Made by a program: the position numbers and the translations under genes. This document shows, in pieces, positions 34,356-43,836 of a DNA stretch of 64,000 bases (position 1 is the stretch's first letter; each line of letters starts with the position of its first letter). Origin of the DNA: Treponema vincentii (GTDB lineage Bacteria > Spirochaetota > Spirochaetia > Treponematales > Treponemataceae); NCBI RefSeq assembly GCF_010365865.1, contig NZ_CP048020.1:1860001-1924000 (forward strand). Reading direction: 5' to 3'. The notes under the pieces were generated by a model. That model worked only from the letters and a program-made list of their open reading frames with translations. It was not told the DNA's origin and did not search any database.

Positions 34356-36551
34356 TTAGTTAAATTCCCGCGCTATGATAGGCAGTATATCTCTGTCGTT
34401 AAAACCTACTACCTTTATGTTATTACCGTTAAAGAAGGTATCATCTCCAAAATCATCTTTCCCCTTATATATGCAATTCTGCTTATCAAAGTCCGCAGGA
34501 ATACCGGTACCCTTTATTTTCTTTATAGAATCCTTAAATCCTTGTTTGTTACTGAAAATCGATTCTACTTCATCTTTTTTAAGGTAGCGATGGTTAGAAT
34601 CCGGTTGATTTCGATATGTATTACTGATTGATGTACCTAACTCAACATCACCATAACCAGTATTATCAAAATACCGTACACCGATATATTTTGTATCTTC
34701 TACTTTAATAATTACATAATAATTTTCCCACTGGGTTGGAGCCGAAAATGCACTTGCTTTATATTTCTTACCATCCTTATCGACAATATCACCGAAGGCG
34801 TAGGTTTCGCTCGGCGGTGTCGGCGTTTTGACGGTAACAGTAAAGGTAGCGCTCTTTTTCTTGTAGGTAACGGTTATCGTTTTGATACCTTCCGCCGAAG
34901 AGTCAAAGCCGCTTATTGAGTACTCGTCTTTAGTAATCAACCTTTGGGGAGCTTCCGTATATTTTACATAAACACTCAGACCGGCCGCATCAAACTTTTC
35001 ACCGACTGCATACTCTTTTTTACTCAGCCCATCTTTAATTTCCAACTCTTTTACAATCTTCCATGTTGCTTCATATCCCGCATTTTCTTCGGGGAATTTT
35101 TGAGGCAAAAGAGGTGTCCATGCATCAAAATCGGCATCATCTTTTTCCGGTTTGCCGACCTCAGCTTCTTGTATTTTCTCACCGTATTTTCCAGTTAAGA
35201 TTTTTGTTGGCTCAGAGCCGATCTTACCGCCTTTCGCATCGAATGTAAGCGTAACAGTTTTTCTGACGTAATAAATCTTTACAACAGTTGAACCGTCCGC
35301 CTCTATCGTCTCCTGCGTAACCGTAGGGGTTTCATAGCCCTTGTACTTCGCGTCCGTTCTTGCATTTGCCGCTGTCAGCTCACCGATTTTACCGGTTTTG
35401 CCTGTATCCTTATCTCGAAGATCATAGTTGCCTTGTGTATGTGTATCTGCAGGGCACACTTTTCCTGTGGCGGGATCGACTTTCTGCGTCCAGTGCTCAA
35501 CCGTGTAGGTTGCTTGCTGTGCCGGCTGATCTTTCCAGATTGCTTTATGTTCTGTATTTGCAGTAAACCTAGCCGGCACCGGCGGCTCCCATTTTACGAA
35601 CTCCTTTCCCTCTTTTGTCGGTTTAGCGGGGGGGGGGAGCAGATCCGCTTCATACCTGCCGGAAATATCTGAAATGGAATTTCCGCCGTCCGTGTTAAAC
35701 TTTGCGGTAAAGATATTTCTGTCATAATAAATATCTACAATGGTTAAACCGTCAGCCTTTATTTTTTGCTGAACAATCTTTCCATCCACGTGACGTACCT
35801 TGCTGAGGTGGAAATTCTGATAGGTTTTTGCTTGCGCTTGTGTGTCTTCATCCGCGATGCCGGAAAGCGATTCTTCTACCTTATCCGTATAGGTATCGCC
35901 TATGATCGGCTGGTTCCAATGTCTGACGGTATAGTTTGCCGATTCCAAAGAATTCCACTGTGCGGTGTAGGTAACGTCCTCTTCAGGGAATGTTGCGGGC
36001 GGATCAACTCTTACTTCTGTGCGGGATTTCCAGCTGCTGAATTTCATACCGGCTTTTTCCGGTTTGGTGATAGTCTCTGTTACCGTTTCACCGTATTTAC
36101 CCTGTACCTTTTTATTATCAGCGCTTGATCCGAACTTTCCACCGTTCGGATCAAAGGTAAGCGTAATCGTCTTCCGTGCATAATAAATATTGACCACGGT
36201 GGAACCGTCGGCTTTTATGTTCTCTTGCTTTATCTTTCCGGCAGGATGCTTTGCCGTATCCAACTCAAAACCTTCCTTTTCCTGTGCAACAGCCTTTGTT
36301 CCACTGCCAACCAAACCTTTCAGTCCAGTCTGAGGTGCGGTATCGTAACCGGTTCCGTCAACCTTTTCCCAATTATGGTTGACCGTATAGGTTTTCTCGA
36401 TTGCACCGCCTGTACCACTACCGGGTCGCACATTCTGGTTACAAGAAAAAAAGAGCGACATTGCGAGTAATGCGCTTCCCGCTAAAAGGCATGTACGCCA
36501 AACATTTCTGCGCAATCCTATCCGCTGCAGACTTCTTAGACATTTAGTCAT
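34356..36551 (-). CDS. Surface lipoprotein with InlB-type repeats and Ig-like domain
   Basis: A 731-residue protein with lipobox (MSLFFSC). It alternates MucBP-like blocks (YTVEHWTQKVD ... IEADGSTVVKIYYVR, three copies) and Listeria-Bacteroides InlB B-repeats (LTFDAKGGKIGSE ... KYGEK ... KPEKDDADFDAW, three copies). A Big-like immunoglobulin domain (ELEIKDGLSKKEYAVGEKFD, about 525-600) and a C-terminal domain of about 140 residues follow. Such repeats build rod-like adhesins. It is the last gene of the minus-strand block that starts with exbB. The repeats suggest length change by recombination. Confidence 0.82.
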   Translation of the reverse strand: MTKCLRSLQRIGLRRNVWRTCLLAGSALLAMSLFFSCNQNVRPGSGTGGAIEKTYTVNHNWEKVDGTGYDTAPQTGLKGLVGSGTKAVAQEKEGFELDTAKHPAGKIKQENIKADGSTVVNIYYARKTITLTFDPNGGKFGSSADNKKVQGKYGETVTETITKPEKAGMKFSSWKSRTEVRVDPPATFPEEDVTYTAQWNSLESANYTVRHWNQPIIGDTYTDKVEESLSGIADEDTQAQAKTYQNFHLSKVRHVDGKIVQQKIKADGLTIVDIYYDRNIFTAKFNTDGGNSISDISGRYEADLLPPPAKPTKEGKEFVKWEPPVPARFTANTEHKAIWKDQPAQQATYTVEHWTQKVDPATGKVCPADTHTQGNYDLRDKDTGKTGKIGELTAANARTDAKYKGYETPTVTQETIEADGSTVVKIYYVRKTVTLTFDAKGGKIGSEPTKILTGKYGEKIQEAEVGKPEKDDADFDAWTPLLPQKFPEENAGYEATWKIVKELEIKDGLSKKEYAVGEKFDAAGLSVYVKYTEAPQRLITKDEYSISGFDSSAEGIKTITVTYKKKSATFTVTVKTPTPPSETYAFGDIVDKDGKKYKASAFSAPTQWENYYVIIKVEDTKYIGVRYFDNTGYGDVELGTSISNTYRNQPDSNHRYLKKDEVESIFSNKQGFKDSIKKIKGTGIPADFDKQNCIYKGKDDFGDDTFFNGNNIKVVGFNDRDILPIIAREFN

Positions 36552-36616
36552 CTCTGACCATCCTAAACATACATTTCGCTTGTTAAAAGCAATATGTAAA
36601 TAAAAGCTAACAACTT

Positions 36617-36657
36617 ATAACGCAAAATCGGCTGTTTTATAGCCGACTTTGCGTTAT
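36617..36657. terminator. Terminator after the cadherin-like lipoprotein gene
   Basis: ATAACGCAAAATCGGCT and AGCCGACTTTGCGTTAT (one mismatch) form a long stem with A/T-rich flanks on both sides, so it can work both ways. It suggests the InlB-type gene downstream has its own promoter. Confidence 0.8.
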
Positions 36658-36673
36658 ATTTTTACTTAACCGA

Positions 36674-39319
36674 TTATTGAGCCTGCTTTAAGGTAAGCTC
36701 GCAAGAATTTTGGACTCCTGCTTGTACAAGAAGTTTTTCTACTCCATAATACAAGAGTACATCTCTACCGAGTATCTTCTCGTGTATGTATACCTCTACC
36801 CTGCATTCATGTCCGACCGGTATACCGCATAGCGGTATATTTGTCGGAAAACTCATGCCACGAACAGGAAGTTCATTGCTCGCAAATATCACATCCTCGC
36901 CTTTTCCATACAATGCTTGATCGAGCGCGACAATACTCATCGATGCATTTGCCGGTATGGTAAAACTCGATTTGATTGTTGCAATAACCGTAGCGGTAGG
37001 GGTTGAATTTCCGGTTATAGTAACCGGTACACGCGTCAGAGCAGCGGCAGTACCTTGAATAGTAAAAGCACCTGCCTTTATATCACGAAGACCGTTAGGA
37101 AGATCACTCAATGCAGCTTTAGGTAAGACTGCTTTAAACGTAGTAGAGCCGGTTATCACGGCCTTTACCCACTTACCGCCTTTCTCTTGTTGAATAGGCA
37201 GTCCGGAAGAACCTACCCATATCTCAGAAACGACATCTGAAGGATTAGTAAATGAACCGGTTACGGTTAAACCTTCCGAGGGCAAAGCACTCAAATCGAT
37301 TATTTGATCCTTTACAATGTTGTCAATTGTTATCGTTGTGACAGGGGTCGTTTTAATTGTAATGGTATACTCTTTTCTATCGCCGTTTTGTGCCACAACC
37401 GGGATTGTTACTTTATCGAACGGCGGGTAAAAAGCGTTCGTATATTCTCCCTGCCAACCGTCGATAGAGGCTTTTTTACTTTCCGGTGTCGCCGTTACTC
37501 TGATTTCTGTAATACCGTGCGACAAAGTGAGCGTATAATCCGTCTTCGCAGGTGAAAATGCTTCGTTTAACGGAATTGCATAAAATTTATAACCGTTTCC
37601 GTAATACTGAACTTTAAGATCGGTAAGCGAATTTTTCGCTTCGGCGTTCGTATCTACTTTTTTTATCCACAACGTATAGACATTCGGAGAGTATTCGTCA
37701 ACTACCAATACATCTGACAGAAGGATTATCTGCACGCGGACATACCCCGGTGACCTCGGCATATCCTTTGTTAAATCGACCGTTGCCGAACCATTAAATA
37801 CCTTTTCGGTATCTTTGTTAATTCTAATTTTCATCTTGGTTGTCAGAGGGAATTCCGGTACTGCGGTTATCGTTGTACTGGCAAGACTTTTCGACACCGT
37901 TGCATCAAAGTTTTTGGTTCCAAACACTCCGGATTTTTTATACTCGTTAAACGGAGCCGTATAAAAGTCACTTAAGCCAGTGCCCGTAAATGTTTTCAGT
38001 ACAAAACTGCCTTCAGGCCGGATTGCTTTGATGGTATATTGCTTCGTGCTCACCGCATCCGCAGCGGTAACGGTAATAACAAAGAGGTTCTCCCCACCCT
38101 TGAGCGGCGTAAATTTCGTGTTTTCGCCGGACTTTAGGATAAGAGGAGCACTGTCGTTTGCAGTAACCGTCATAACAGCGTTTGCATCATCGGGTGTTGC
38201 CTGAATATAAAACTGGTCGCAGCTCGCATTCATTTTACACGTATAGGTATATGTTGCTTTAGCAAAGGTTGCGGGAGCTTCTATCCAAGGTTTACTAATT
38301 CCGGACAATCCGCTTTCCAGTACCAATGTTTTAAGCGCAGCATTTGAAGAAGCGCCTGTACCGGCTTTTTTTACAGTTATAGTATATTCATAAGCATTGG
38401 TAGGGCTCTCCGTTTGCTTTGTTTTTATCTTTATTATATTACTGCCTTCCTGCAACGCCTGTACTTCTCCGCCATCAACCGTTGCGGTAATACCGGTATC
38501 TACTGTAGGTACAACCTTTATTTTGCTGACGCTTGCCGGAACCCCAATCGTATATGCGGAATTATATGCCTGAAAGAGAGGGGAAAGTGCAAAACTTTGA
38601 CTTTCATCGTCTGCGTTTGTTACGGTAAGCCCTTTCAGTACGGGAACTTGTGGTGTAAGGGAAGGATCGCTATAAGTAATAGTTACCGTCGTCTTTTCTT
38701 CTACACCGTTATGAATAACCGCCACCGTCAGCTTTTTTACTTTTTCACCCGATCCGAAATTCACTTCCTTCTTATTTGTTTTAACACCATCAATAGTTAC
38801 GGGACCGGCAGATTCGGATGTTTCAACCTCGACTTTAGCTTTCGTTGTTCCAACGTTAGCAAGATAACCGGAAGTAGCCGAAAAAGTTACCGGTACGGAT
38901 TTATTGGCATCATCGGTAACGATAACCTTTTTTATTGCACCCGCATTATACCGAATCTTTACCGTATGGGTTTGAGTCTTACCGTTATAGGCAATAACGA
39001 TCGTGCTCGTTTTGCTATCCTCATTGGCGGCGAATGTGAAATCTTTTGTTCTTGTTTTGGCACCGTCTATCGAGACTTCCGCACCAAAAGGTTGAGCGTT
39101 TACCGTCAATCTGGCCTTATCGGTCTTTACCGTTGTGCTATGCACAGTATCATTTTGGATAAGCTCACATGGATTACCGTCACCATCCGTTACGGTAAAC
39201 CGTGCAGTTATGATGGTTTCCGTATCGTTGCCGGAAGTTCCGACATTTGTCTTACAACCGGCTATAATAATACTGAGAAAAAGAAAAATTGTACAAAAAT
39301 ATTTTTGTAAATGTTTCAT
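36674..39319 (-). CDS. Very large lipoprotein with cadherin-like beta-sandwich repeats
   Basis: An 881-residue protein with lipobox (SIIIAGC). It consists of beta-sandwich repeats. The pattern AYNSAYTIGVPASVSKIKV ... YEYTITVKK, seen several times (about 250-330, 345-440, 600-690), is typical of cadherin-like Ig modules in spirochete and Bacteroidetes surface proteins. Earlier repeats have VTFSATSGY-type strands. The ATG at 39319 is chosen because GGAG and the lipoprotein signal start there. It likely acts as a long surface stalk; ligand unknown. Confidence 0.78.
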   Translation of the reverse strand: MKHLQKYFCTIFLFLSIIIAGCKTNVGTSGNDTETIITARFTVTDGDGNPCELIQNDTVHSTTVKTDKARLTVNAQPFGAEVSIDGAKTRTKDFTFAANEDSKTSTIVIAYNGKTQTHTVKIRYNAGAIKKVIVTDDANKSVPVTFSATSGYLANVGTTKAKVEVETSESAGPVTIDGVKTNKKEVNFGSGEKVKKLTVAVIHNGVEEKTTVTITYSDPSLTPQVPVLKGLTVTNADDESQSFALSPLFQAYNSAYTIGVPASVSKIKVVPTVDTGITATVDGGEVQALQEGSNIIKIKTKQTESPTNAYEYTITVKKAGTGASSNAALKTLVLESGLSGISKPWIEAPATFAKATYTYTCKMNASCDQFYIQATPDDANAVMTVTANDSAPLILKSGENTKFTPLKGGENLFVITVTAADAVSTKQYTIKAIRPEGSFVLKTFTGTGLSDFYTAPFNEYKKSGVFGTKNFDATVSKSLASTTITAVPEFPLTTKMKIRINKDTEKVFNGSATVDLTKDMPRSPGYVRVQIILLSDVLVVDEYSPNVYTLWIKKVDTNAEAKNSLTDLKVQYYGNGYKFYAIPLNEAFSPAKTDYTLTLSHGITEIRVTATPESKKASIDGWQGEYTNAFYPPFDKVTIPVVAQNGDRKEYTITIKTTPVTTITIDNIVKDQIIDLSALPSEGLTVTGSFTNPSDVVSEIWVGSSGLPIQQEKGGKWVKAVITGSTTFKAVLPKAALSDLPNGLRDIKAGAFTIQGTAAALTRVPVTITGNSTPTATVIATIKSSFTIPANASMSIVALDQALYGKGEDVIFASNELPVRGMSFPTNIPLCGIPVGHECRVEVYIHEKILGRDVLLYYGVEKLLVQAGVQNSCELTLKQAQ

Positions 39320-39417
39320 ATACACTCCTTGCTCCGTCCCGTTATCCGGAACAAAACAATATAAAAGTTTGATTCCGCCGTACGGCGAAACTATCGTCAA
39401 AAACCGTCAAAAGTCGG

Positions 39418-40101
39418 TTATTGCTTTAGCCCGTTTTTCATCGAAGAAGACATTGTCTTATGTTGATCGGCCGGCATAGTTGGAAAGCGTTCATGCATTG
39501 CCGCTGTATCATACACGACACTGAAACTGATATACACCGTACCGCCTTTTTTATAGATAAAGCCATTAATAGAAGTGTTTGAACGAACTTCCCATTCCTC
39601 AGTATCATTTTTAGCATAAAACATCATTATTCCTTTTTTACCCGTAAACGAAAACGACTTTCCGTCAGCCGCAGGCGTAAGAATAAGCCCCGTATCGGGC
39701 AAGTTCTTATCTTTTTCAAATTTGTAACCGATATCCACCGGCATACCTTCGTATACCATCTTGGGAGATCTAAAGAACAAATTGCCCGAAACTTTTTTAT
39801 TAATTGTAATATTTTCGAGATACGGTCCGTATTGCTTTCCGTCCATTGTTACCAAAGTAGAACCTTGGTAGTTACCAAGAACATCAGCTTCTGAAATAAG
39901 CTCCCGTTCCGCTGCAGGCGGCAGCTTTCCTTCATCGGGTACAAACAGATCAGCACCATTCAGATTGGTTCCATTCGGATTGTTTCCCGTTCCACATGCC
40001 GAAAGGCACACCACAAGCGCCAAAAGACCGGCCAAAGCAAGAACTGCTCCTGTACCTGCCTTACTTTGAAAGCGCCCAAAAAACCGGAATTTTTGTTTCA
40101 T
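39418..40101 (-). CDS. Lipoprotein of unknown function in the tonB block
   Basis: A 227-residue protein with a long charged N-terminus, a hydrophobic segment and lipobox (VVCLSAC). The mature part is beta-rich (GSTLVTMDGKQYGPYLENI ... FFRSPKMVYEG ... SFSFTGKKGIMMFYAKND ... TVYISFSVVYDT). No family recognised. It is 147 bases after tonB on the same strand, so a role in nutrient binding at the surface is possible. Confidence 0.65.
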   Translation of the reverse strand: MKQKFRFFGRFQSKAGTGAVLALAGLLALVVCLSACGTGNNPNGTNLNGADLFVPDEGKLPPAAERELISEADVLGNYQGSTLVTMDGKQYGPYLENITINKKVSGNLFFRSPKMVYEGMPVDIGYKFEKDKNLPDTGLILTPAADGKSFSFTGKKGIMMFYAKNDTEEWEVRSNTSINGFIYKKGGTVYISFSVVYDTAAMHERFPTMPADQHKTMSSSMKNGLKQ

Positions 40102-40248
40102 AATTCCACTCCTTCATTTTTAAAAGACAAGCGTTACGCTTGATAATTTCGTTAAATATAAGCGGCGTAATACCTTACACGGCTTACAAGTAAGTATTAG
40201 GTAACTTTTTATGCAAGTGTATTCCATAATACTTAAAAGTCCACTCCC

Positions 40249-40911
40249 CTATCCTTCCAGCCGGTACTCTAACGTAACCGTCAGCTCAATTTGTTCCGGC
40301 GCAGAATCTCCCAAAGGAAAGGGAGCCGCAGCACGGACACTTGCCAACGCGGCCTCATTTAAAAATTTATACGGGCACGGGCTGATAATATCCGCCTTAA
40401 CAAGCTGCCCCGACCCTAACACGAGAACGCTCAATGTAACGCTCCCTTCCTGATTATGTTTCCGGGCAGCTTTAGGGTATATCTTTTTTGCCGCTATCCG
40501 CTGCAGGATAATGGCCTTGGCATCCGTGACAGAACTACCATTCCCACCGGCTATACCGGCAGAAGTTTCGTCCTCTTGTGCCCCCTGTGTTTCCGCACCC
40601 GAATCGACAACAGCCGAGTCGGGCGTCACAGCCTGTTCAGACTGGTCAGCTTGGATATTTTGCGGCTCCGGTATTGTTTCGGATACCGGAGTTTCTTTCC
40701 GTTTCACCGTCTTTTGCACACGCTGTTTTTGAGATACGGGTGCTGCGGGAGCAGGCAGCGGAGGACTTTGCATCACAAATTGGGTTTGTCCCGGCGCCGG
40801 TACGTCAAACGAAATATGCAAAAATACTGCGGCTATGATAACAAAATGCAAGACAGCGGCTGCCATAAAAACCGCAACGGAGACGATACCGTTAGTTTTG
40901 CGGATAATCAT
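40249..40911 (-). CDS. tonB: TonB energy-transducing protein
   Basis: A 220-residue protein with one N-terminal membrane segment (about 8-28), a Pro-rich spacer (PPLPAPAAPV ... SETIPEPQ) and the C-terminal TonB domain (IYPKAARKHNQEGSVTLSVLV ... FLNEAALASVRAAAPFP ... LTVTLEYRL). It links the proton-driven ExbB-ExbD motor to outer-membrane receptors such as the one at 26.2 kb. It overlaps exbD by 20 bases. Confidence 0.93.
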   Translation of the reverse strand: MIIRKTNGIVSVAVFMAAAVLHFVIIAAVFLHISFDVPAPGQTQFVMQSPPLPAPAAPVSQKQRVQKTVKRKETPVSETIPEPQNIQADQSEQAVTPDSAVVDSGAETQGAQEDETSAGIAGGNGSSVTDAKAIILQRIAAKKIYPKAARKHNQEGSVTLSVLVLGSGQLVKADIISPCPYKFLNEAALASVRAAAPFPLGDSAPEQIELTVTLEYRLEG

Positions 40912-41293
40912 GTTTTACCGCCGCATTCCGTATGCCGCTCTTATTCAGCACATCCATTACCGCAACAAATTGTTTAAAAGCTAAGTCTTTATCGCAAGAT
41001 AAAAACGCCGCGGCATTAGGATTTTCGGCTGTCCGCCTTTTTAAAAACACTTCCAATTCAGCCAGATCATAACGCTGCATCCCGATATACACATCGCCGT
41101 CTTTATTCACAATAATTTCAATATTTTTTTCGCGTACCGGCGCACCCGATTCAGCTTCCGGCAGTGCAACTTTCATTACCGGTTTTCCAAAAGTAGAACC
41201 GATCATAAAAAAGATAAGCAGAATAAAGACGACATCTATTAATGATGTAATATTAATTTCAGCCTTTCGCCGCTCCGGCTTAAACCGTTTCAT
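40892..41293 (-). CDS. exbD: ExbD, TonB motor subunit
   Basis: A 133-residue protein: short cytoplasmic start, one membrane helix with the proton-carrying Asp (INITSLIDVVFILLIFFMI), and a periplasmic domain (AFKQFVAVMDVLNKSGIRNAA). The ATG at 41293 overlaps the end of exbB by 14 bases; an upstream in-frame start at 41323 would add ten residues and is less likely. Confidence 0.92.
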   Translation of the reverse strand: MKRFKPERRKAEINITSLIDVVFILLIFFMIGSTFGKPVMKVALPEAESGAPVREKNIEIIVNKDGDVYIGMQRYDLAELEVFLKRRTAENPNAAAFLSCDKDLAFKQFVAVMDVLNKSGIRNAAVKHDYPQN

Positions 41294-41969
41294 TGCAGTG
41301 CTCCGTATCTCCGGCCGGAACATCGGAAGATTGCTGCGCCGTATGAAGTCCGTTTAATACGGAGATCAGTTGTTCCATATCGCGGACTCTCCGCATACTT
41401 ACCCAATCAAATAATTCATACACAGCAAATGAAAAGATTGCAGTTACCAGTCCGGTTGCAGTCGTAATCATCGCTTCCCAAATACCGCCTGATAAAACCG
41501 TAATATCTACGCTGCCTCCTAAAGCGGCAATCTTCTGAAACGCTGCCATCAAACCGGTAACGGTTCCCAACAATCCGAGCAGCGGCGCAACGGCAGCGAT
41601 ACGGGAAAACAAAATAAACCCGCGCTCTTGTACAGCTATAATGCCCTGTACGGTTCGTTCAAAAGCTTCTGCAAGCGCTCCGGATTGGGTGGAACGATAT
41701 TCAAAAAAGACCTGCCCCACACTTTCAATACATGAGTTATGCAATCCTTTCTTTTGAAATGCAGCTTGAGTAATTACCTGCTTATGCAAAAAAGCCGCTT
41801 TGCATTCTTTTAATATGCTATAAAAAAGTTTACGCTTATATTGTGTGCTTATATAATAGACCAGCCGCTCAGCTGCTGTTGCGAGTACAACAAGATATAA
41901 CAGCAAAATCACATAATTTACGGCTTTGCCCTTCTGCATTAAATCGATAAAATAGTATAGTCCGTCCAT
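41280..41969 (-). CDS. exbB: ExbB, TonB motor subunit (MotA/TolQ/ExbB family)
   Basis: A 229-residue membrane protein with three helices (about 14-33, 125-150, 165-190), a large cytoplasmic loop after the first helix, and the family block FILFSRIAAVAPLLGLLGTV ... IWEAMITTATGLVTAIFSF, which holds the conserved Pro and Thr of the pore. First gene of exbB-exbD-tonB; it has its own promoter. Confidence 0.92.
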   Translation of the reverse strand: MDGLYYFIDLMQKGKAVNYVILLLYLVVLATAAERLVYYISTQYKRKLFYSILKECKAAFLHKQVITQAAFQKKGLHNSCIESVGQVFFEYRSTQSGALAEAFERTVQGIIAVQERGFILFSRIAAVAPLLGLLGTVTGLMAAFQKIAALGGSVDITVLSGGIWEAMITTATGLVTAIFSFAVYELFDWVSMRRVRDMEQLISVLNGLHTAQQSSDVPAGDTEHCNETV

Positions 41970-41985
41970 AATTGCCCCATCCCGA

Positions 41986-42001
41986 ATGTAACCTAGGGAT
42001 T
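41986..42001. promoter_or_regulatory. Possible operator dyad in the exbB leader
   Basis: GTAACCTAGGGATTAC is nearly symmetrical about CCTAGG and lies between the exbB promoter and start codon, where an iron- or heme-responsive repressor could bind. No matching dyad was seen before the TonB receptor, so this is only a candidate. Confidence 0.3.
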
Positions 42002-42019
42002 ACTTATTTAACGGACGCA

Positions 42020-42048
42020 ATACTACTGAAAAACATTCATAGTGTCAA
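42020..42048 (-). promoter_or_regulatory. Promoter of exbB-exbD-tonB
   Basis: On the minus strand TTGACA (42043-42048) and TAGTAT (42020-42025), with a 17-base spacer. Confidence 0.8.
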
Positions 42049-42166
42049 TAATTTTTTCTGGAATTTTTCCCAACAGAAGGGCAGACACATCGGAACAGCC
42101 ACAGACGATAGCGGTTCCATGCAGTAAACAAAGAGACTATGAGTTTTAGAATAGACTTTCCGTAAG

Positions 42167-42212
42167 CTTTTTGAAAATAACGTTACTGGATACAAGGCGC
42201 TATTTTCAAAAG
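42167..42212. repeat. TTTTGAAAA element, short copy
   Basis: A 46-bp copy with ends CTTTTTGAAAATA and TATTTTCAAAAG. Its reverse complement shares GCGCCTTGTATCC and the flank TTTTCAAAAAGCT with the right end of the hflK copy. It lacks the central hairpin. It lies 72 bp before the next gene start in an otherwise featureless 310-bp gap. Confidence 0.7.
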
Positions 42213-42246
42213 GACTTTGATACCCTGTCTGACTGATAGCGAGCCC

Positions 42247-42275
42247 TTGACCTAACGTAATCTTGCGCATACACT
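42247..42275 (+). promoter_or_regulatory. Promoter of the membrane protein-ATPase-FapA operon
   Basis: TTGACC and TACACT with 17 bases between; only about eight bases separate the -10 box from the ATG, so the transcript may have almost no leader. Confidence 0.6.
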
Positions 42276-42283
42276 CTATAGAA

Positions 42284-42703
42284 ATGAACAAGAAAACGGT
42301 TGCTGCCTATTGTGCCGCTTTTGTGTACGAAATAATAAAAGTTTTTTATATTGCTGCCTTTTCCGTCGGCTATCTGCAGAAGATATCCTTCTTTAAATAT
42401 AGTGCACTTGCGGCGCTCTGTATGCCGGTACTTTTATGGCTGATGCTCGCATTAAATGAAAAAGACTTCCACTGGGCACTCTATGCATCCGCATTGTTCA
42501 AATTAACTGCTGTTTGCGCCGAATTCCTCTATATTTTTCAGCGGGGATTTGCTATAATAGGGATTGTCTTTAACTCGGCACCGAGCAACGGCAGTCTCGA
42601 TTTTTCAAAGGGAGTGCTTTTTTTCCTTGCAGCCGATACGGTGTTGCTGTTTTATTCATTTATAAAAGGGAGTGTGTATTATGCAAATAATACCGATTGC
42701 TAG
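42284..42703 (+). CDS. Four-helix membrane protein of unknown function
   Basis: A 139-residue protein with four hydrophobic segments (about 10-28, 40-58, 66-86, 108-130). No family recognised. The ATG at 42284 follows the promoter closely; a longer frame starts at 42263 inside the promoter. Its end overlaps the ATPase gene by 23 bases, so the two are coupled. Confidence 0.65.
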   Translation: MNKKTVAAYCAAFVYEIIKVFYIAAFSVGYLQKISFFKYSALAALCMPVLLWLMLALNEKDFHWALYASALFKLTAVCAEFLYIFQRGFAIIGIVFNSAPSNGSLDFSKGVLFFLAADTVLLFYSFIKGSVYYANNTDC

Positions 42704-43826
42704 CGGAAAGGGCGGGGTCGGAAAAAGTCTTCTTTCCGCGAATCTTGCAATTGCCCTCGGACAGGCAGGAAAAAATGTTCTGGTTGCCGATCTGGATTTA
42801 GGCGCATCGAATCTTCATTTGGTTCTTGGGCAGCAATCGAACGCGCACGGAATCGGTACTTTTTTGTCGGGAAATTCTTCATTCGGAGATATTATTGTAA
42901 ATACGGGGTATCCGAACGTACGTTTTGTTCCGGGCGACTCCGAAATTCCCGGCTTCGCAGCCTTAAAAGCCTCCGATAAAAACAGCTTAATCAAAAATAT
43001 GCTTAAAATGGATGCAGACTACTTGATTCTTGACCTCGGTGCAGGAACACACCTCGGTATTCTGGATTTCTTTTTACTTTCCCCGCAGGGCATTGTCGTT
43101 ACCGCACCATCGGTTACCGCGATACTGAACGCGTATCTTTTCTTAAAAAATGTCGTATTTCGTATGCTTTACGGAGCTTTTAAGCGGAACAGTCCGGGTT
43201 TTAAATACCTTGAAAAGCTCAAATCCGATTCCTCGTCCATGCAGCGAATGTACATTCCTCGCATCATTACCGAACTCGAAAAAATCGATCCTAAAAACAC
43301 CGAGCTTTTTTTGTCCAATCTGCATAAATTTAAGCCCCGGCTTATTATGAATATGCTCGACGATCCGAAAGATGCCGACAAAGCCTTAAAGATCCGCCGG
43401 TCATGTCAGGAATACCTCAACATCAATCTTGAACACCTCGGTGTTATTTACCGGGATACAATACAGGATACGGCGCTTGCATCACGTTTACCTGTCATCC
43501 TATACAAACCGCAAGCTATGATTTCTCAGGCAATCTACCGCATTGCCGACAAAATTCTACAGTCCGAAACCGAAACTTTTCAAAATGTGGCGGATTACGC
43601 CGAATATACCGATGAGACATTTCAGTCTGCCGAATTGGAAGCCGAAACCGACTTCCGCTCAAAGATGGGCTATATCGAAGACCTTATCGGCAGTGAAGCA
43701 CTGTCAATGAACGATATTGCCGAAATGCTCAAGAGCCAGCAATATGAGATTTCCGTTTTAAAGAAAGAAAATGCTTTGTTAAAGCGGAAAATAAAAATAG
43801 CCCTTGAACAAGGGTATCGTATATAA
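42681..43826 (+). CDS. MinD/ParA-family ATPase (FlhG-like)
   Basis: A 381-residue P-loop ATPase with deviant Walker A ASGKGGVGKSLLSANLA, Walker A' VADLDLGASNLHLVLG and DYLILDLGAGTHLG, which fit FlhG/YlxH ATPases that set flagellar number or other MinD-like positioning proteins. A C-terminal extension (about 300-381) ends in a short coiled coil (EISVLKKENALLKRKIKIAL). No membrane-targeting helix is certain. The next gene is FapA-like, a pairing seen in spirochetes. Confidence 0.82.
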   Translation: MQIIPIASGKGGVGKSLLSANLAIALGQAGKNVLVADLDLGASNLHLVLGQQSNAHGIGTFLSGNSSFGDIIVNTGYPNVRFVPGDSEIPGFAALKASDKNSLIKNMLKMDADYLILDLGAGTHLGILDFFLLSPQGIVVTAPSVTAILNAYLFLKNVVFRMLYGAFKRNSPGFKYLEKLKSDSSSMQRMYIPRIITELEKIDPKNTELFLSNLHKFKPRLIMNMLDDPKDADKALKIRRSCQEYLNINLEHLGVIYRDTIQDTALASRLPVILYKPQAMISQAIYRIADKILQSETETFQNVADYAEYTDETFQSAELEAETDFRSKMGYIEDLIGSEALSMNDIAEMLKSQQYEISVLKKENALLKRKIKIALEQGYRI

Positions 43827-43836
43827 GCGGTATAAT

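Noticed and set aside
41986-42001. A Fur box before exbB
   Set aside because: The dyad does not resemble the known Fur consensus and is not repeated at the receptor operon, so it is listed only as a weak operator candidate.
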